DNA from: Candidatus Hydrogenedentota bacterium
GTDB taxonomy: Bacteria; Hydrogenedentota; Hydrogenedentia; Hydrogenedentales; SLHB01
NCBI GenBank assembly: GCA_007118235.1
Contig: SKRY01000159.1
Span: 1-5,942 of the forward strand
DNA length: 5,942 nucleotides
Reading direction: 5' to 3'
Under the pieces are notes generated by a model. That model saw only the letters and a program-made list of their open reading frames with translations. It was not told the DNA's origin and did no database searches. How positions within the stretch are numbered: position 1 is the stretch's first letter; each line of letters opens with the position of its first letter. Both the position numbers and the translations under genes were made by a program. Shown here one piece after another: positions 5,001-5,942 of this stretch.

Positions 5001-5942
5001 TCGTCATCGGACCCAAGACGGATATGCGGGTTATCCGGGAGTTGCGGGATCATCTCCGCGAGGGGCGTGAGTTCTCCGGGGAAACCACGAACTACCGCAA
5101 GGACCGGACGGAGTTCCTTTCCGAGTGGTCCGTGGCTCCCGTGTGCGACCCAAGCGGCGAGAAGACTCATTTCGTGGCCATCCTGCGGGACGTGACGGAA
5201 CGGCGGCGCCTGGAGAGCCAGCTTTGGAGCAGTATGCGGCTTGACTCCATCGGCCGCCTGGCGGGTGGCGTGGCGCATGATTTCAACAACCTGCTGGCGG
5301 TCATCATGGGCTACAGCGAACTCGTGGCCTGTTCCCTGGCGGAAGACAGCCCCATAGCTAGCGACATTGAAGACATTCGGCAGGCGGCGAAGCGCGGGGG
5401 CAACCTGACGCGGCAACTCCTCGCCTTCAGCCGCCGGCAAGTGCTTACCCGGCGGGTTATTCAGCTCAACGAAGTCGTCATTCACATGGAGCGGATGTTG
5501 ACACGGATCATTGGGGCGGACATCGAGCTGCAACTGGCGCTGGCGGAAGGGCTGTGGCCCGCCAAGCTGGACATCGCCCAGATGGAGCAGGTGATCCTCA
5601 ATCTGGTGGTGAATGCGCGCGAGGCCATGCCAAGAGGCGGACGGCTCGTCATCGAAACGGCCAACGCGGAGGTGGATGACACCTACGCCCGCCGCCGGCC
5701 TTCCATCATGCCGGGCCGGCATATCATGCTCACCGTAAGCGACACCGGGACAGGGATGGACAAGGCCACGGCCGACAACATCTTTGAACCGTTCTTCACC
5801 ACAAAGGAGCAGAGTCAAGGAGCGGGGTTGGGATTGGCCACCGTGTATGGTATCGTGAAACAGAGTGGCGGAGACATCTGGGTCTACAGCGAACCCGGCA
5901 AGGGGTCGTCGTTCAAGATGCTTTTTCCCGCCGCTTCCCTGG
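2048..5942 (+). CDS. multi-sensor PAS/GAF histidine kinase with degenerate N-terminal receiver (cut by right window edge)
   Basis: This is a two-component sensor kinase, expected to autophosphorylate on His and pass the phosphate to an Asp on a receiver. The frame is open for 1298 codons. Residues count from ATG 2048, which has an AAGGGGG six bases upstream. An in-frame ATG at 2012 would add 12 residues. Domains in order: receiver-like 6-118; PAS 134-246; GAF 255-415 (Q-P-G-E-G-I-A-G at 329-336); PAS 424-540; PAS 548-668 (V-Y-F-K-D, D-F-F-P); GAF-like module 681-808; PAS 812-925; PAS 930-1052; HisKA about 1056-1130 with A-H-D-F-N-N-L-L around His1077; HATPase_c from about 1140. The ATPase has N-box residues N1185 and N1189, D-T-G-T-G-M at 1232-1237, F-E-P-F-F-T-T-K at 1246-1253 and G-A-G-L-G-L at 1258-1263, all intact. 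No signal peptide or membrane segment is visible, so a cytosolic enzyme is likely. The ligands cannot be read from sequence. The frame stays open just after the ATPase end, so a C-terminal receiver is possible but unseen. Confidence 0.95.
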   Translation, partial: MAAPVRVLCVSGSASDLAPVRKALECASFPVEILPALTPEELTHRLSEATHDAVIADADAPWVKVEEILDLITDAPVILVAANGAEGLLIEALERGASDYIPKHPPHIHRLPKSLENLLETRRLRQEKTQAEASLAHLLEYIPGAVISTDGELRITGWNPGAATLYGWEESEVLGKPLPPLLGQSGAESWDAPFWREVLAGSGWEGRAEHRRKNGALLRVHSSITVTRGPVGQVKGVTLVQRDETEAWRQEQYRAAELLINRAMVETASLDHLVSRFLGQIGRGFGWDNAELWMVERNAGVLRLSHTWAGETLQADSVAIDAASSSVIQPGEGIAGTVWATGEPVAVEDVTKDPRYRPWPAAQEADLRGATFLPVTTGREFVGVLAFYCRARAVPGGAGLRTLRRLARQLGCFIERRRMEEALAESKERLDLALSASGMVSWVWEGATTRAMPQERYEALTGLSADCGFEAFMQAVHPEDQEKVREALNDAMKTGSCSVEFRLLHPDGTTRWIRDYGTVTYSDEGVPVRVGGVFMDITEQRAVQDALEEERNSLRALVDTIPGFVYFKDRQHRFGTVNWEAVRFTGAASKTSIEGKTDYDFFPEHIAAEYIAEERDLMATGKALLERIDPLAGPHGETRWVLTRKTPLKDSAGRVRGLVGIGTDITEQVAASQEQERLIGCLNERIKELSTIRTVRDLIEEYAESSLDELMPRIAEALPLGLRYPEKMAVQIRVGDRTAESAGFLDTEPARYMEFVTADGEEQGHVKVVWREPPPEGCPAFLSEEEQLVDHVTRTLAGHVSRRLAEARYAAERQLTEHMMNNLPGWVFLVSRDGHYVRLNRRFAEATGYTNGELWGMDYTEVVAPPDKEAVVRAFHKVFDEGYAEVEARITRKNGETVPYLFVVSRVTLEDEPYLLGFGLDISQRRKVEEDNRLLRSAVENATEAIILTEGRTEAPGPRIVYANNAFLRMTGYPREEVVGRRPRFVIGPKTDMRVIRELRDHLREGREFSGETTNYRKDRTEFLSEWSVAPVCDPSGEKTHFVAILRDVTERRRLESQLWSSMRLDSIGRLAGGVAHDFNNLLAVIMGYSELVACSLAEDSPIASDIEDIRQAAKRGGNLTRQLLAFSRRQVLTRRVIQLNEVVIHMERMLTRIIGADIELQLALAEGLWPAKLDIAQMEQVILNLVVNAREAMPRGGRLVIETANAEVDDTYARRRPSIMPGRHIMLTVSDTGTGMDKATADNIFEPFFTTKEQSQGAGLGLATVYGIVKQSGGDIWVYSEPGKGSSFKMLFPAASL
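2060..2401 (+). other. degenerate receiver-like domain at the kinase N-terminus
   Basis: Residues about 5-118 of the kinase show receiver-type strand and helix spacing. Asp57 in I-A-D-A-D-A-P matches the phosphoacceptor Asp, with Pro four residues later. Lys103 in D-Y-I-P-K matches the conserved switch Lys. The acidic pair normally found at the end of the first strand is replaced by S-G-S, and the conserved Thr/Ser after the fourth strand is Ala81 (V-I-L-V-A-A-N). Losing the metal-binding acids and the Thr suggests weak or no phosphorylation, that is, a pseudo-receiver. An atypical but working receiver remains possible. Confidence 0.6.
4088..4471 (+). other. small GAF-like module preceded by a coiled-coil-like E-R-I-K-E-L-S helix
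   Basis: Residues about 681-808 of the kinase lie between two PAS domains. They show a pattern I recognise from many PAS-rich kinases: a helix with N-E-R-I-K-E-L-S-T-I-R; a four-helix-like stretch ending in L-R-Y-P-E (723-726); a short strand with Q-I-R-V-G; a G-H-V-K-V-V-W strand (764-770); then F-L-S-E-E-E-Q-L-V-D-H-V (781-792) and a final helix with S-R-R-L. The fold looks like a reduced GAF domain, but I cannot attach a named family or ligand. Confidence 0.55.

Noticed and set aside
4847..5818. 323-residue open frame on the minus strand inside the kinase
   Set aside because: It is antisense to the last PAS, HisKA and HATPase coding sequence, whose motifs are unmistakable. It looks like the same GC-rich shadow effect.

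Overview
The window comes from a GC-rich bacterial chromosome. It holds a replication and repair cluster on the minus strand (recF, dciA, start of gyrB) and, divergent from it on the plus strand, one very large multi-sensor histidine kinase that runs off the right edge. The opening residues of GyrB, the high GC, the presence of DciA and a PAS-rich kinase of about 1300 residues suggest an uncultivated or environmental lineage, possibly in the PVC/FCB range. That placement is a guess: no rRNA or other decisive marker is present.

Layout. 1-98 (minus): first 32 codons of gyrB, cut by the left edge. 99-271: gyrB leader with a clear sigma70-type promoter (TTGCGC, 17 bp, TATAAT) and a cluster of GCGCAA/TTGCGC repeats. 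272-571 (minus): DciA-family (DUF721) replicative helicase loader, probably starting at a TTG inside the end of recF. 558-1631 (minus): full-length RecF. 1632-2047: divergent intergenic region, AT-rich in its middle, with a near-perfect 20-bp palindrome, a small hairpin, a TATAAT box facing the kinase and three long G-runs at the kinase start. 2048-5942 (plus): kinase with a degenerate receiver, PAS, GAF, PAS, PAS, a GAF-like module, PAS, PAS, HisKA and HATPase_c, still open at the window end.

How it fits together. RecF (loads RecA at gapped DNA), DciA (loads the replicative helicase) and GyrB (gyrase ATPase) form the usual neighbourhood around the dnaA-dnaN-recF-gyrB locus. dnaN does not lie directly upstream of recF here; the kinase takes that side. 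recF and dciA overlap and are probably co-translated, while gyrB has its own strong promoter. The kinase has no visible membrane segment and looks like a cytosolic integrator of several signals. Nothing in the sequence links it to replication except position. I found no RNA genes, CRISPR array, insertion sequence or obvious horizontally acquired island. The long antisense open frames inside the kinase and recF are reading-frame shadows in GC-rich DNA.
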